From the NCBI RefSeq assembly GCF_954871325.1, contig NC_088776.1, positions 55,322,569-55,386,568 of the forward strand: a stretch of DNA of 64,000 nt, written 5' to 3'. Of this stretch, positions 43,119 through 56,300 are shown piece after piece. Position 1 is the first letter of the stretch; each line of letters starts with the position of its first letter. Below the pieces are notes generated by a model, which searched no databases, was not told the DNA's origin, and saw only the letters and a list, made by a program, of their open reading frames with translations. The position numbers and the translations under genes were made by a program. This DNA is from Gordionus sp. m RMFG-2023. Lineage: Eukaryota; Nematomorpha; Gordioida; Chordodea; Parachordodidae.

Positions 43119-44350
43119 CTATGAGGCCCTCCCAAAATTTTGGATCAGTGAATATGGATTTCACAAGATATACCATTCCAATAACGAATCTAAGCTCAAT
43201 ATTATAATTCATATATTATTATAATTTTATTTAAAATAGTTTTAAAAAAACGAATTTGAAATTCGAAATGACAATTAACAATTTTATTAAATAACTATAT
43301 ATAGGCCTGCATATATAGAAAAAATGAATTTAATAAAATACTGTTTTCTTAATATATGGGATTTAAAGTTCTTTAAATTTTTGAGTGGTATTTAGCCAAT
43401 CATATAATTTAATAATCGCAATGTCAAGTTATTAAATTATTCTTGCATTTTACACTAATTTATAGAAAAAAAAGATAAAAATGTGAATATTCTTATATTA
43501 AAACTTATATTAAAATATAATTTTTTATAAAATCAAATCTAATACTTCTAGTAATATAGCTATATCATCTCACGAGAAAGCAATATTCCCATTCTAAATA
43601 GACTTCCATTGTTTATTAAGTAAGCATTTAACCTCTATCTGATGTGATAAAATAAATTAGACAATTTCTTTCTGGTTTAAAGATATTTCTAAATTTTTAT
43701 GTAAATAATAAAAGGGAATCTCATTTAAGATAAATTATTTCCCTAGAAATTATTGTTCTTTTATAGGAATCCAGTGATAAAACCTCAAATGTAAATTATA
43801 ATCTAATGATACATTTATAAAAAAGTTTCATGGAGAACCATAATCCATTTTTTATAAGCTTCCAATAAGCATGGATATAATAGTAATTCTAATTCATTTG
43901 ACGACATTCCCTCTGTCTTTTTTCATTATGTCAATAAATAAAATATGCAAAGTTATAAAAGATCAAAAAAAAAATTCAAAATATTTTATTGGATTACATA
44001 TTTTTGTAATTGTTTAAGTAAGAGAATTAGGAAAACTATGGAAATACATCATTTGAACTTCAGTTTATAATTATTTTAGTTTTTTGTTTTTGATAATTTC
44101 ACATTACCTATTTAATTAGTATAAACTTTTTCTCTGTGTAATTTAAATTCCCTGCTGAGATTATAACTTCCTATCAATAAAATTCTATTTTTACTATATA
44201 ACCTTTATCTTTATCTCTACAATCCTCCTTACTTTGTTTCTCACCGTTAGATGTACAAAGCACATTAATGCTGCTTGGTAATCGTTATCCAAGTAATCTA
44301 TATATATGGTAAATAAATAAATGTTTTATACTTTATATATAACTAACAAT

Positions 44351-44588
44351 ATAAGAAATAGTGATGTTAAACGGCTCGTTTTGAGCCGATTTTTAAAAAC
44401 GGCTAACTCAATATCCCATTCCGTAAAATATTTCGCAAGCCTGAAGATTTTTCTCATAGAAGGAACAAAGGTCTAGACATATATTAATAAAATCTTGAGA
44501 CTTAGGCATAATTTTTCTGGCTAAAATATTGAGTTAGCCTTTTTAAAAATCGGCTCAAAATGAGCCGTTTAACAACCCTAATAAGAAA
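44351..44588. mobile_element. hAT-type MITE, TAGTGTTGTTAAA family, copy 3 (222 bp, exact target duplication)
   Basis: Element 44359-44580 is flanked by exact ATAAGAAA on both sides (44351-44358, 44581-44588). The ends form a long hairpin: TTAAACGGCTCGTTTTGAGC and on to TTTTTAAAAACGGCTAACTC are repeated inverted at the right end. Its interior is reversed relative to copies 4 and 5. It is probably the youngest copy. Confidence 0.93.
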
Positions 44589-47035
44589 TTATAGAATATA
44601 ATTGATTTGGTACACCGGGTTATAATATAAGATTTGATACGGGTTTTATTAAAGCTTATATAATTTTAAAATATAATTAAAAATAGTTAGCAAAGATTAA
44701 TAAAATAATTTATTTAGTATTACTTAACAATTGACATTTTTGATATAACTTATTGAAAAAAATGTTATCGTAATTTAAAAAAAAAATATATACATCTGGC
44801 TGATGTGATAAATTATAAACAATTTTGCCATTCTTCCCCCTTTATTCCGAAAAATTGTGTTATCAAACAAAAATGAGATCTTAACATTTATAAGTTATTT
44901 ATTCCTCTTGGATAAAGATGCCTCAAAAAAAACTATTACGCCTCAACCAAGATATATTTAAATATAGCGTATAACTTAAAAAAAAGGGTAAGATAAAAAA
45001 TTATAAAGAAATACATAATCATTCCAAAAACTCAATATAAATGAAGGCCAAAAAAATTAATTCAATTAAGTATGAAGCTTTGAATAATACTTAAGTAACT
45101 CCAAACTTTATTGTGACGAAACACATCCCCAAAAAGCCCCTCATTGGCAATACATCCATCTAATTTCATAAAGCGCGTAATTTATCGATAAAGGAATTAA
45201 AATCGTTTTACACCTCTTAGTAGCAGCCCTTTTGAGTTGTACTAATGAATAATACACAAATCTGATGATTTTGCTCATAGGTGGCAACAACACTAGTAGC
45301 TGTGTTAAAGAAATCCTAATAAATTGTATTTAATCTAAATTAAACAGTTGTCGTGAATTGCTTACTAAATGTTTTATTTAATTTGCTTTATTTAAAATTT
45401 ACTTTATAGATAGCTATAAATCTTTATAACTAATAGCAAAAAAATAGATTCTAGCAAAATAATAATAATAATAATACCTAATTATAGCAAATTAAACACC
45501 AAATATAACCTAACCTTTCAGGATTACCTATTTCCTATTTGACTTGTTTACCTTTACATAAAATCTTTTTAGTATAATTTGTTAATATATACCATTTTAC
45601 CTAATATATATTTGATATAATCCTTCTAGTATAGCCCCTCTCCCTCTTTTATCAGAGCTTTCGCTATATACCGATACAATATGATGATATAAATTATATA
45701 TTATAATATACTTAACCAATTTATCACATATATTAAATTTCAATCTGAAATTTGATTATGGATATTATCACCTTTCTTAATTTTTTTGCCCTTATATTTT
45801 AATATGGATTGTAGAGATTAATAAATTTTTATTTTTATATTGGGTAACTACCTCATCAGATAAATAAAAAACTATGGCTACTCTTACCTTTTTTTAAAAA
45901 ATAAAATCAATTTTATTTTAATTAAATAAAATGCAGATGCGTTATGCTTTAAACAATCTGTTATTACATCAAAATTTACTTGTTTAATTAAGCAGTCTTA
46001 ACGGTAATAACTCATAAAAAGTGAATAGTGGCCTGATTTTTGGCTCAATAAAATTATAGTGCTTGGTCCTACACTACAAATGCATTATTTTCTGAAAGGT
46101 CAGTAATGACTAAGAATTCCAAACATATAAATTGTGGCCTTTATTTATACATAATTTTTAAATAACAATTATACATAAATATCCATTAAACGATTTGATG
46201 ATATTTATTAGATTTTGATCAATTTTATTCATAGTCATAACTCCTTCTAGTCTAGGATTTTATATAAATATAAATCAGCAGTCTGGTATACATCTACAGA
46301 AAAGGAAAAAATAAATACCCTTATTTACTACATCTAGTTTTGTATTTCCGGTTTTTGGTATTAATCGGGTTTCTATTACATTTATTTATATGTGATATTA
46401 TAGATCTATTATTAAGCTATATAATAAAATTTAAATTACATTTAACTTAATGTAATCCCAAGATATTTGGAAATTAATGAAGTGCATTTAGTCAAAAATG
46501 TACCATTTTTTCGCCCTTAAAAAGCCTATATCATAGCAGGTAAACTAAATAGTTTAAGTAATCATTATTAATATTTGAAATGGAGTATATCATTCCATTT
46601 TATGAGATCACCAAATTATAAATAATAAAGTTACATTTTTATGAGTCTCTTATATAGAAATTCGAATGATTAAAATTGAATTATATCAAATAACAAAATC
46701 TTAGATCAAATTTTTAATATCAAGATAATCCTTATTCCAATAATAATTTTAAAAAGAAATTCTCTTAAAGGCTTTCTTGCATCGTCAGGAATTCTACCTA
46801 TTAAAAATAGATAAAAATTTTGAAAAAACTAAAATCTAATCTTTGTCTTCATATATATAAATTTTGAAAAATCCGTTATAATAGCTTTTTATTTTATGAA
46901 ATCTGCTATTTATTTTATAATAAAATATAAAAATATCTAAAAAATACTACCTAAAAAATTATGATAATAATATTACTTAATTTTATTTATTATTATAATC
47001 TATAAGCTTTTATCCATTAAATAGAAGAATATATA

Positions 47036-47052
47036 TTTATTTGATTTTTATT
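47036..47052 (-). promoter_or_regulatory. Candidate polyadenylation signals of gene B
   Basis: Two AATAAA hexamers on the minus strand (47036-47041 and 47047-47052) lie about 95-110 bases after the gene B stop codon, a normal distance. AT-rich DNA makes such matches common, so this is only suggestive. Confidence 0.4.
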
Positions 47053-47145
47053 TTTCTTAGATCATATAATGTACTACGAAAACAGATATTGGTTCATTAT
47101 AATATTTAGTATAAAATATATTCATAATCAAGCATGTTTTCAATA

Positions 47146-47342
47146 TTAGCTATATAAACCATATACATCATAATAAAGATCTGGTGCTTGAGGATCAAGA
47201 GTTTCATCAAAAAATATTTCATATTCTGGCAAGGAATCCATAATTTTATCGTATGGAAAAGTAAGGTCATACTTGTAATTGTAATCGAAATCATAATAAA
47301 TCGTGTAAAAGTATGATAAATAAGTTATAATTCTGTCTTGTT
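47146..47342 (-). CDS. Gene B last exon: tyrosine-rich cytoplasmic tail
   Basis: The reading frame ends at TAA (47146-47148). The proposed acceptor CAAAACAG gives a 197-base exon with entry phase 1, which fits the preceding exon. About 65 residues are encoded, with 14 tyrosines, including YDKI, then six residues, then YEIF, an ITAM-like spacing (the second site ends in F, not L or I), and YDVYGLYS at the end. The acceptor lacks a strong pyrimidine tract, so the start could be at CAG near 47331 or another site. Confidence 0.62.
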
Positions 47343-50300
47343 CTGTTTTGAGATCTAATATTAATAGAATTGTCATTTAAAATCAGAGGAAATATTGGGT
47401 GTAAAATATAAAGAAAATGTAATAATAAAATCATTTCATATAATAATACACAGTAATGTTTTCAGGATATTAATGTGGTTTATTCTTGAAAATAAGTGAG
47501 AAACAGCATAAAAATAACGATGGAAATATTTTTTTTAAATTTATTTTGTAGAAGTAAGAGATTTTATAATATTAAATTTCGTGACTAATGCGAGATCAGA
47601 GCATTTCAGCAGATGTTTTGCTTATCCTGAGATAAACTCATTACTTTAAATCATAAATTTAATATAATTGAGTATACTGATGCCTCAACATTATTCTACA
47701 AAATTTCAGAGCATTCTACCACCCACAATGTGTGAGTAAATGAAATTCCAAAAATAATTTTCTTCCAATTCCCCATATCTGGTCTGGGATTATGTTTAAT
47801 GTCATAGGGTATTTTATGCAAATTTATATTTAAGGTGATAATTGGCTACAAAGACAAGTTAACAAGTACTAACATCTAATCTTATCTCTGGCAGGGAATT
47901 ATTAGAGAATTATTTATAACTTCCTTAGGTAGGTTAGAAAGATGGTATTATCAAATTTCCTATATATTATTTGAAATATTATAATACAAAGATAAATACT
48001 TTTGGCTTAAAATACAAAAGAATTTTTTAAAAAAATTTAAATTTTAGAAAAGATAGTATAACACTTATTTTTTATGTAGCCGCCAATACCCGAATCTTAA
48101 ACCTACTTATAGATGTGCATATTTTGTCAAAAATTTCAACATCTAATTCTTTAAAATAAAGAAATATTGAAATTTACAGTTTTAAAAAAAGTAAAAATTG
48201 ATTTAGAGGAAAGTTGTTTGATATAATTTTTATATGGTTATTAATATTTTATATCAATAAAAAAAATGCCCCATTATTTTGAAATATGAATAGTCATATG
48301 ACATATAATCGGCCTAACTAAAAACTATATCATCTTATATTTATATGATTATTTTTAAGGTATAAATTAATTTTCCTTTACGCTTCATTTAATAATATTT
48401 AAATATTACAGTAAGGATATTGTTACATGACTAATATACCCCAAATCAGATGTTTTCCTATTTATCTCATAAACAATTTAACAATTTCTAAAATTTATTT
48501 GTAAAGAAAGAAGTTATATATATTACGAAAGGATTGCATATCATAAATATTTAAAAGCTTCCTTATTATCATATTAAAGTTATTTTTACAAAAAATTATA
48601 AATTTAGTCGACATATGATTATAGATTAAGCGTGTGGTGTTTATGTTATCTAGAAATTTTATATATCTTTGGAAAAATAAATCATTGTGTAGTGATTAAT
48701 ACTTATTCGTGTGTTATTCTATTGAAGTTATACTAATTAAGATTATAAATAGGTATGAGGACGTTACTTAAAACAATAAGTTGGTTTAATTTCCCCTGAT
48801 AAAAAACAAGTTATACGTGAATAATGATGTAAAACAGATATAGGTAAATGATGTAAAACAGCTATTCATGAATCTTTATATAAAATAAGCCATACATGAC
48901 AAGGGATATAAAACAATACATCAATCGTGATACCATGAAAAAGCAAAACATGGTCCTGACTAGTGTTTTAAACGGCTCGTCCGATTTGTAAAAATGGTTA
49001 ACTCAATATTTTAGCCAGAAAAATATTGTCTAAGCCTCAAGATTTCGATAATATATATCAAGACCTTTGTTCCTTCTATGAGCAAAATCTTCAGGATTGG
49101 ATGATATTTTTCTGGATAAATTAGTGAGTGAGCTCTTTTTAAAAATTGCTCAAAACGAGCCGTTTAACAACAATAATTCTGACAGACAAAAAAAGGTCAA
49201 ATGGACGCAGAAACAATGAAGTGCGGAGAATAGATTATAATAATATATAATATAAATTATTATATCTTAATTGATTAGATTATCTTGACTCTATAAAATT
49301 CAACAAAAAGAATCTAATAAATATAATAAAATGAAAACTGTGATTGCATATGAATTAAAAACTCGGTTTAAATTATTAAAAAATATATAATAAATAATAA
49401 TATAAAATATTTTTTTTCCATATTTTTCAAAAGTAAGTTTTTAGTTACTAATACTTTAAAAAAACGTTATTTGTTATTTTTTAAAATAAATAACAAATTG
49501 CTTTCCTATTTCTCAAATAATAACTCAATAATTGCGAAGTTACTCTACATCAACTTACCATTTTAATATAGAAGATAATAAGAGAAAGAAGCAGATCAAA
49601 GAGAAAAAACGTGCATTAATATTTTGTAAATCATGGATTTATTATTTGAAATCAAATCGAGATAAATTTTAAATTTCTTTATATATATCATAATATATAT
49701 TTATACCTATCCAGTTACTCGAATCATAATCAAAGTTATTAAGATTATTTAATAATATTATTGGATCTGTAGGTATTTCCACCGCCTTTCGCAATTGGTA
49801 CTGTTCCCAAGGTATGTATTTTTGAATTTCTCTATGAGCTAAGATAATATATATGATAATATAATAATATTTTTATAATTAATATCCTATTTTATAAAGT
49901 AAAGTATTTTGTTTATTTATTTATTTATTTCTTTAATTTATTTCTTTAATTTATTTCTTTCTTTAATTTCTTTCTTTCTTTCTTTAATTTCTTTCTTTCT
50001 TTAATTTCTTTCTTTCTTTAATTTCTTTCTTTCTTTAATTTCTTTCTTTCTTTAATTTCTTTCTTTCTTTAATTTCTTTCTTTCTTTATTTTCTACCATT
50101 TTTTTCAGAAAAACACATAAAATTTTGATTCTGACCAAACCAGAAAATAAAACATTTAATAAATAGAAGTCAAATATTCCAAATTATAAATACATACCAA
50201 GATATCTTTTCACAAGAAAAAATGTCACAATTGAAAACAGAATAAAAATTGCAAGAATTATTGGAATTATAAAATTTTTTTTTTTCGGTGATGTCTTGAT

Positions 50301-53300
50301 AGGTATACAAGTACCTGGAGTAATATGTATTTTAACATTAAAATAATAAAAATATATAGTATATTATATAAGTTAAATAGATTGTCTTACATGAAGATTT
50401 CATGTAATATTCACCTACTAAACGAAGAATTTACGTAATATTCCTCAATTATTGATTCTCGATTTTACATAAAATTTTATTCCTTAAACTTTTAAAATTT
50501 GCAAAATTTTTTCAAATTTCCAAACTACAACCTAAAAAATCAAGCAATAAAAAAAAATAATTTTTATGTTATAATTTATTTTGACTAATTTATGATAATA
50601 ATATATCTCATGCATAAATTTTGATATCAATAATATTTACAATTAAATTAATATTTCTTTTTTAAATGATTTATTTAAATAAATAATGACAATTTTCTTT
50701 ACTCCATGGCAGAAATTTAGATAAAGATTAGAAATTATTATTATTCTTTTTAAATATTTATTTTAAAAGAAAAATATAAATACATACCATTATTTTTATT
50801 AAAATATATAATATACCCTACAAAGATGATGATTATAATTGTTATATTGGTTGTGGATATTATCCCTCTTAAGAAATTTTCATAATATCTATAAATCTTG
50901 TTACATCTTAATATTATAATCAATTAAATCAATAATCTATTTTTGTATCAATTATCTATTTTTATATTAAGAAAATTGAATAATATATTTTATTTCTATA
51001 TTTGTTTTAATATATAAAAATTATCTTAACATTTGAGTATAATTTAAAATAAAATAATAAACTATAACGAATAATTTATATTAGCAACTATCCTCAGTTA
51101 CAATGCGGGCGATATATCTTTCTACTAATAACATAGATGCTCAGTTCCCACCTAATAAATATTTAGAAGTTCGTGAAAGCCAAATTGACCAATATCAGCA
51201 TTCATACAATAAGTTCTTCAAAAGAATTCTCGCAAGACAAATTAAAATCACTAGATAATAAACTCATACAACTTAAAATTTTAGAATTCAATTCAAGTTA
51301 TATACAAAAATAGAGTTAATTCTATAAATCTTTAGATATTGTATTACAAAATTAAAAAGATTATTTAACATGACCAGAAATATATTGTACATATCCTTCC
51401 ATTGAGTGTATTTATAATAGGTAAATATAAATTTTGAATATCAATCCTTATTAGTAGTTTCTTTTTTTTATAATATAATCAATCACAACAAACAATTATT
51501 TATTTTGAATATAGTTAATAGAAATTTAGATATAATTTTTATATTTGATTTACTATACATAAAACTTTTTGTGTTATCTTAACTATTTTTTCATATATAA
51601 TTCAAAATAAAGAATATTGTTAACTCTCTGACTGCAACGCTGAAATCCAATCTGATTTCTCGCTTCAAAAATTTTTATTCTAATCAAATCAAATATTTAC
51701 CCTTTATATTTCCCGAATCAGGAAATTAGACCTTATTTCCCAGGGTTATAAGTGGGTTATCGAGATAGTTTATTTTTTATAATATGTTCCATTATTTAAA
51801 ATTATATTCAAAAAAGTGAAAAGTGTTAATAAAGAAAAGCTTTGTCCATTATAAGATGGTTTCACTCTTTTTGCTTTGCAGTATTCTATATATTATATAA
51901 TTTATATTAGTAGAAAATTTTATTATTGATATAACCAAAAATAAAGACTTCTAACACGTCTAACAATTTTAGCTCTATATTCTTATGTGTATTTATCTCC
52001 TCATGCTGCTGATTTACGAGGAAATAAACATAGTGATATTATGAATACTGAATTCAATATTCATTTTATCATGGTACGCTGAGCATATAAATTCAAATAT
52101 TTACCCATTTAAACAGTTAATTATATCATTATACTTATTACTTTGTTTTTAGCATTATGTATAAATACATTTTCTTGAAATTTAATCTTTACTTAAATTA
52201 CTTCTTAATAAATTTTTTATACTTTTTTGATCAACTCTTAACATTTAATAATGTTATTTTATTATATATATCATAGAGCTAATATTTAAAAAAAATAACC
52301 TTCAAGGGCTTTAACCAACACATCTGTATATTCAATGCCAAGAAATTCTTTTACTTCAGTGGTTATTCTTAAACATTCCGAAATTAATTTTTTGAGGTAT
52401 GAAGAAATATCACGAGTAGTTCCATTTATATAAATCATAAATTGAGTTGCCTTTTCGTTTAAACTTTCATTATCACTAGTAAAAAAAATATAGATATGAA
52501 AATTAATGTTTGTATAGAAAAAATAGATAAAAACATCCAATTAAATTTAATCCCTAAAATTAGTTAAATAAAGGGTTAGAAAGATAAATGACTTTGATGC
52601 AAAAAAATGATTTTTCTTTACACATTAAAGAGTTAGAGAATACCGCAAATACTTGATCTAAGATGTTTATCAAAGACACAAGATCTTTACTCACTATTAT
52701 TTTTAATTAGAAAATCCCACAGTTTCTCAGGTGAGTCACTATATCTAATCACAATATTTTTCTATATTAATTTCATGGAGATAACCTCAATTATTTTTTG
52801 AAGGGCAACGTTTAGTTGACATTTTACTGTTTGCACTTTTATTAAATTAATTAGATTTTTATGAATTATTAATAATTTTATTTTTTTCTAAATAATTTCA
52901 ATTATGTTTTCTTATACTAATTATTTCAAAATAATAATTACTCTTTATACGAACTTTTCTATAATCTTTTTTGGTTTAGCTTTGTTTTAAAATTATTGTT
53001 GATAAGTCTGATAATAGTCTTTTTTATAACGTGTTGCTAATTGCATAAAAAAACTTTGACCAAATTACAGGCATCTTATTGAAAGATAAATTTGTTTTTG
53101 CCTATATGGAAAAGCCTATTTTTTATATTTTAAGCGATTTCTTAAAATAGAATCATAAAAACCTCATATCTGCCAATTTAAGCCCTCGATTTTAATTAGA
53201 TCTTAATTATAAAGTTAAGATATTTATCTCAGATTAAATGACTTTAAAAGTTCGGAAATGAGATTAATTATAAATTATACAATTTGTTACTTGATTATTG

Positions 53301-56300
53301 CGTAAACCAAAATATATGTGGATATTTTTTTTCCATTAAACAATAGTATTATCTATTAAAAAAATAAAATAATCATATTATAATATTTAATCAATTATTT
53401 TATTTTATAAAATGTTAAACAAAAATTTCGAGAAGATGCTAATTTTACCTTTTTAGTTATTCTAACTTGAATAAATCGAATAACATTATCATATAATAAC
53501 ATTATCCAAATTTACAAAATATAAAAGAATATATTTATATTCATTAATATTCTTAGAATTCTCAATGGATAGGGATGGGGCTAATAAACCTTTTAAATAT
53601 AATAAAAATAAGAGAATCATTTTATTAACACATGCCCACTCATATTCAAAAATTTTAAAATGAAAATAAATAAATATTAACCTGTTTCTCTACATATTTT
53701 AAAATTTGTCTACGGGTTAGAGTATAGGATAAACTTTTTAGCCCACTAATATTAATTTTTGCATCATATAAGCAATTAGCAAAACGTCCTCCAATTCCTA
53801 GAGAGTATTATAGAAAGAAGATATAATTTAGTTTGGTTAAAGTTCGATTCATATTAGTCCTGTCAAAATTAATTCGATATTAGAATTAATCATTTAATTC
53901 TTGATTTATTAACAAATAATTTTTATCAAAATTATTAATGTATAATAAATTTAAGTTATTACTATGTAATCATTTTAAATCTAAAAAATTGTGAATTTAT
54001 TATATAGAAACTATTTGCAATTATATAATTAAATTAAAAAAATATCTTATAACTATATCTGAATATTTTATTTAATTTGTAAATATGCAGCATATAGAAA
54101 GAAAGAAAAAAAGAATGAAAGAAAGAAAAAAAGTATGAAAGAAAGAAAGAAAGAAAAAAAGTATGAAAGAAAGAAAGAAAGAAAAAAATGAAAAAAAGAC
54201 TTTCTACTAGTTTAGTTGTGATAAAAGGGATCTTGTTTATAATTTACGAACACTAATTACAAATATAAAGATTCTTATAATTTCGCTCAGAATAAAAACT
54301 GAAACGTAGAATTTTCTTCCTTAATTTAAAATTCCTTATTAAGCTAAACAATTTTAAATTTTACATATCTCTCTTAAAATCCAAGACCATTTAGCTAAGT
54401 AAAAATTTTAATTTAAAAATTTAATTTAATGAATTTCTCATATGATCTACCAATATCCAGAAATTGTGACTATATTTAAAATTAATTTAAACTCAAATTT
54501 TTGGTATCACCTTACATTACTTATGATTTTTTTGAGTGCTATCAAATTTATTACGACTCTAATTTTTTACTTTTAATATAACAAACCAAAAATCGAACGT
54601 TGCAAATATAGAATGAATATTAAGGGGGATATTGCTGCAATGATTGGAATTCAAAATTTCTTACTGATTACTAATTATTTTGTAAAATCTTTAATTACTA
54701 AATTTTATTATTAAAATTAAGAGTGAACTTTTATATAGTACTTATCAATTACCTGGTACACAGTATCGATTATCTATCAGTGTATAATTTTCATCGCATA
54801 TACATTTCCAGTCATGACAATGACTATGTTCGGTTAATGCTCTACATTTATCACCATCCACGCAAATTTCTCCTGGAAATTTCCCTTATTATAATATATT
54901 ATTTAGTCTGGCATTAAATATCTATAAAATATTTAAAAAATTAAAATCTAGTTAATGGCATTAAACAATATCAAAATGATAACAAACAAAGGCATAGATA
55001 AGGAGCGATTGGGGGTTTAGGGAAGACTAGGACTATATGGCAGATGGGGTTGAAAAGCAGGCTATAACTTTTTTGTCTTCAAGCTTAATTAAGCAAGGTC
55101 AAAAGATGCATTTATATACATAGTATCCACCATATTCATTTAAGAGCGGTCCGTATTCGAATATCTATCAAAAACCATTTTTCAGCCCCTTACAAACTTT
55201 TTATTTTCGTTTTTTTTACTTAGCAAAAAGTACTTCTTCAAATTTTATGAAATTTATAAGCCATATTCCTCAATGTAATGATTATTGATTAGATTAGTCT
55301 GAAGTTTAAAGCATCGGAAAAATTATTTTTGGCTATTTACCCGGGATGACAGGGAGTAAATGACAAAATTGCTAGGATAAAAGTTTTAGGGCATGATATA
55401 ATAATATATTTCAAGTTGGTTTCCTGCCAATGGAATCTACCTCCTAAACTCTAATATTTTTACTAATTTTCTAAAGATGAAACCATTTTAAATAACGTTA
55501 TTCCTAGTGATACCCATAACTCTTACGTAAATATCGCGATGACAAGACTATATCTAGCTCACTATCTAATCATTATAGCAAGAAATTATTACGGAAAGGG
55601 GTTTATGACGTAAAATCTTTAATGAAATCTAAATTTTTAGGGATATAATATAGTAGTTAAGTAAAATGAGTTAATTCAATAATATTTATTTTTTAAAAAA
55701 ATGATAAAACACTAAAATATTAAAACAAGTATATAAAAATATATAAAATTACTAAATAAAAAGAAATATATATATTATAAGTATAGAAGGCTCTAAAAAG
55801 AGCTCTATTTTAAATGTATGTTCATTGCGAATAACTAATTTTTGGTAAATACTTTTAATTTATTTTAATCATGTATTAATTAAAAAGATATAAATGAAAA
55901 CATTTATATTTACATGCTAATTTTATATTGATGACAGTAATTTGATAATATATTACTAAATTCATTTTAATGTTGTACAATCAATTTCAAAAAATAAGTA
56001 TAATAATTTCCAATAAAATTTATGGCCAAAATCCCTCCCTCCTCCCTTTAATAAAAAATTTCGGATACGATGCCTAGGCATTGAGTTAATACTTAATTAA
56101 ATTAAATTAATTATATTGGCTATTTCCTTATAAACAAAATGTTATTTAATTATTTTCGATTTTATTTTAACAAACAACCAAATTATTTTACCCAAATTTA
56201 AGAAATATGATATTAAATTTTTTTATCGAAATTCTATATTAACTGATTTAGATGTCAGTTAGAGATTGATATTTATTTCGAAATAATATTATTAATTATT

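Larger units (their letters stand above)
39483..47145. other. Region between gene A and gene B
   Basis: 7.7 kb of AT-rich sequence. It should contain the 5' end and promoter of gene A and the 3' flank of gene B. I can support only a G run at about 39641-39652, an orphan transmembrane-type frame at 42988-43118 and a MITE at 44359-44580. Patches at 41870-42290 and 45050-45300 have higher GC without nameable content. No core promoter could be assigned. Confidence 0.45.
47343..49706. other. Last intron of gene B
   Basis: 2.4 kb of AT-rich intron. It contains a MITE (48961-49175) and a decayed hAT fragment (49335-49560). A further small exon cannot be excluded. Confidence 0.5.

Noticed and set aside
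45050-45300. GC-richer patch as a transposase fragment
   Set aside because: Neither strand shows a recognisable motif or a frame longer than a few dozen codons.
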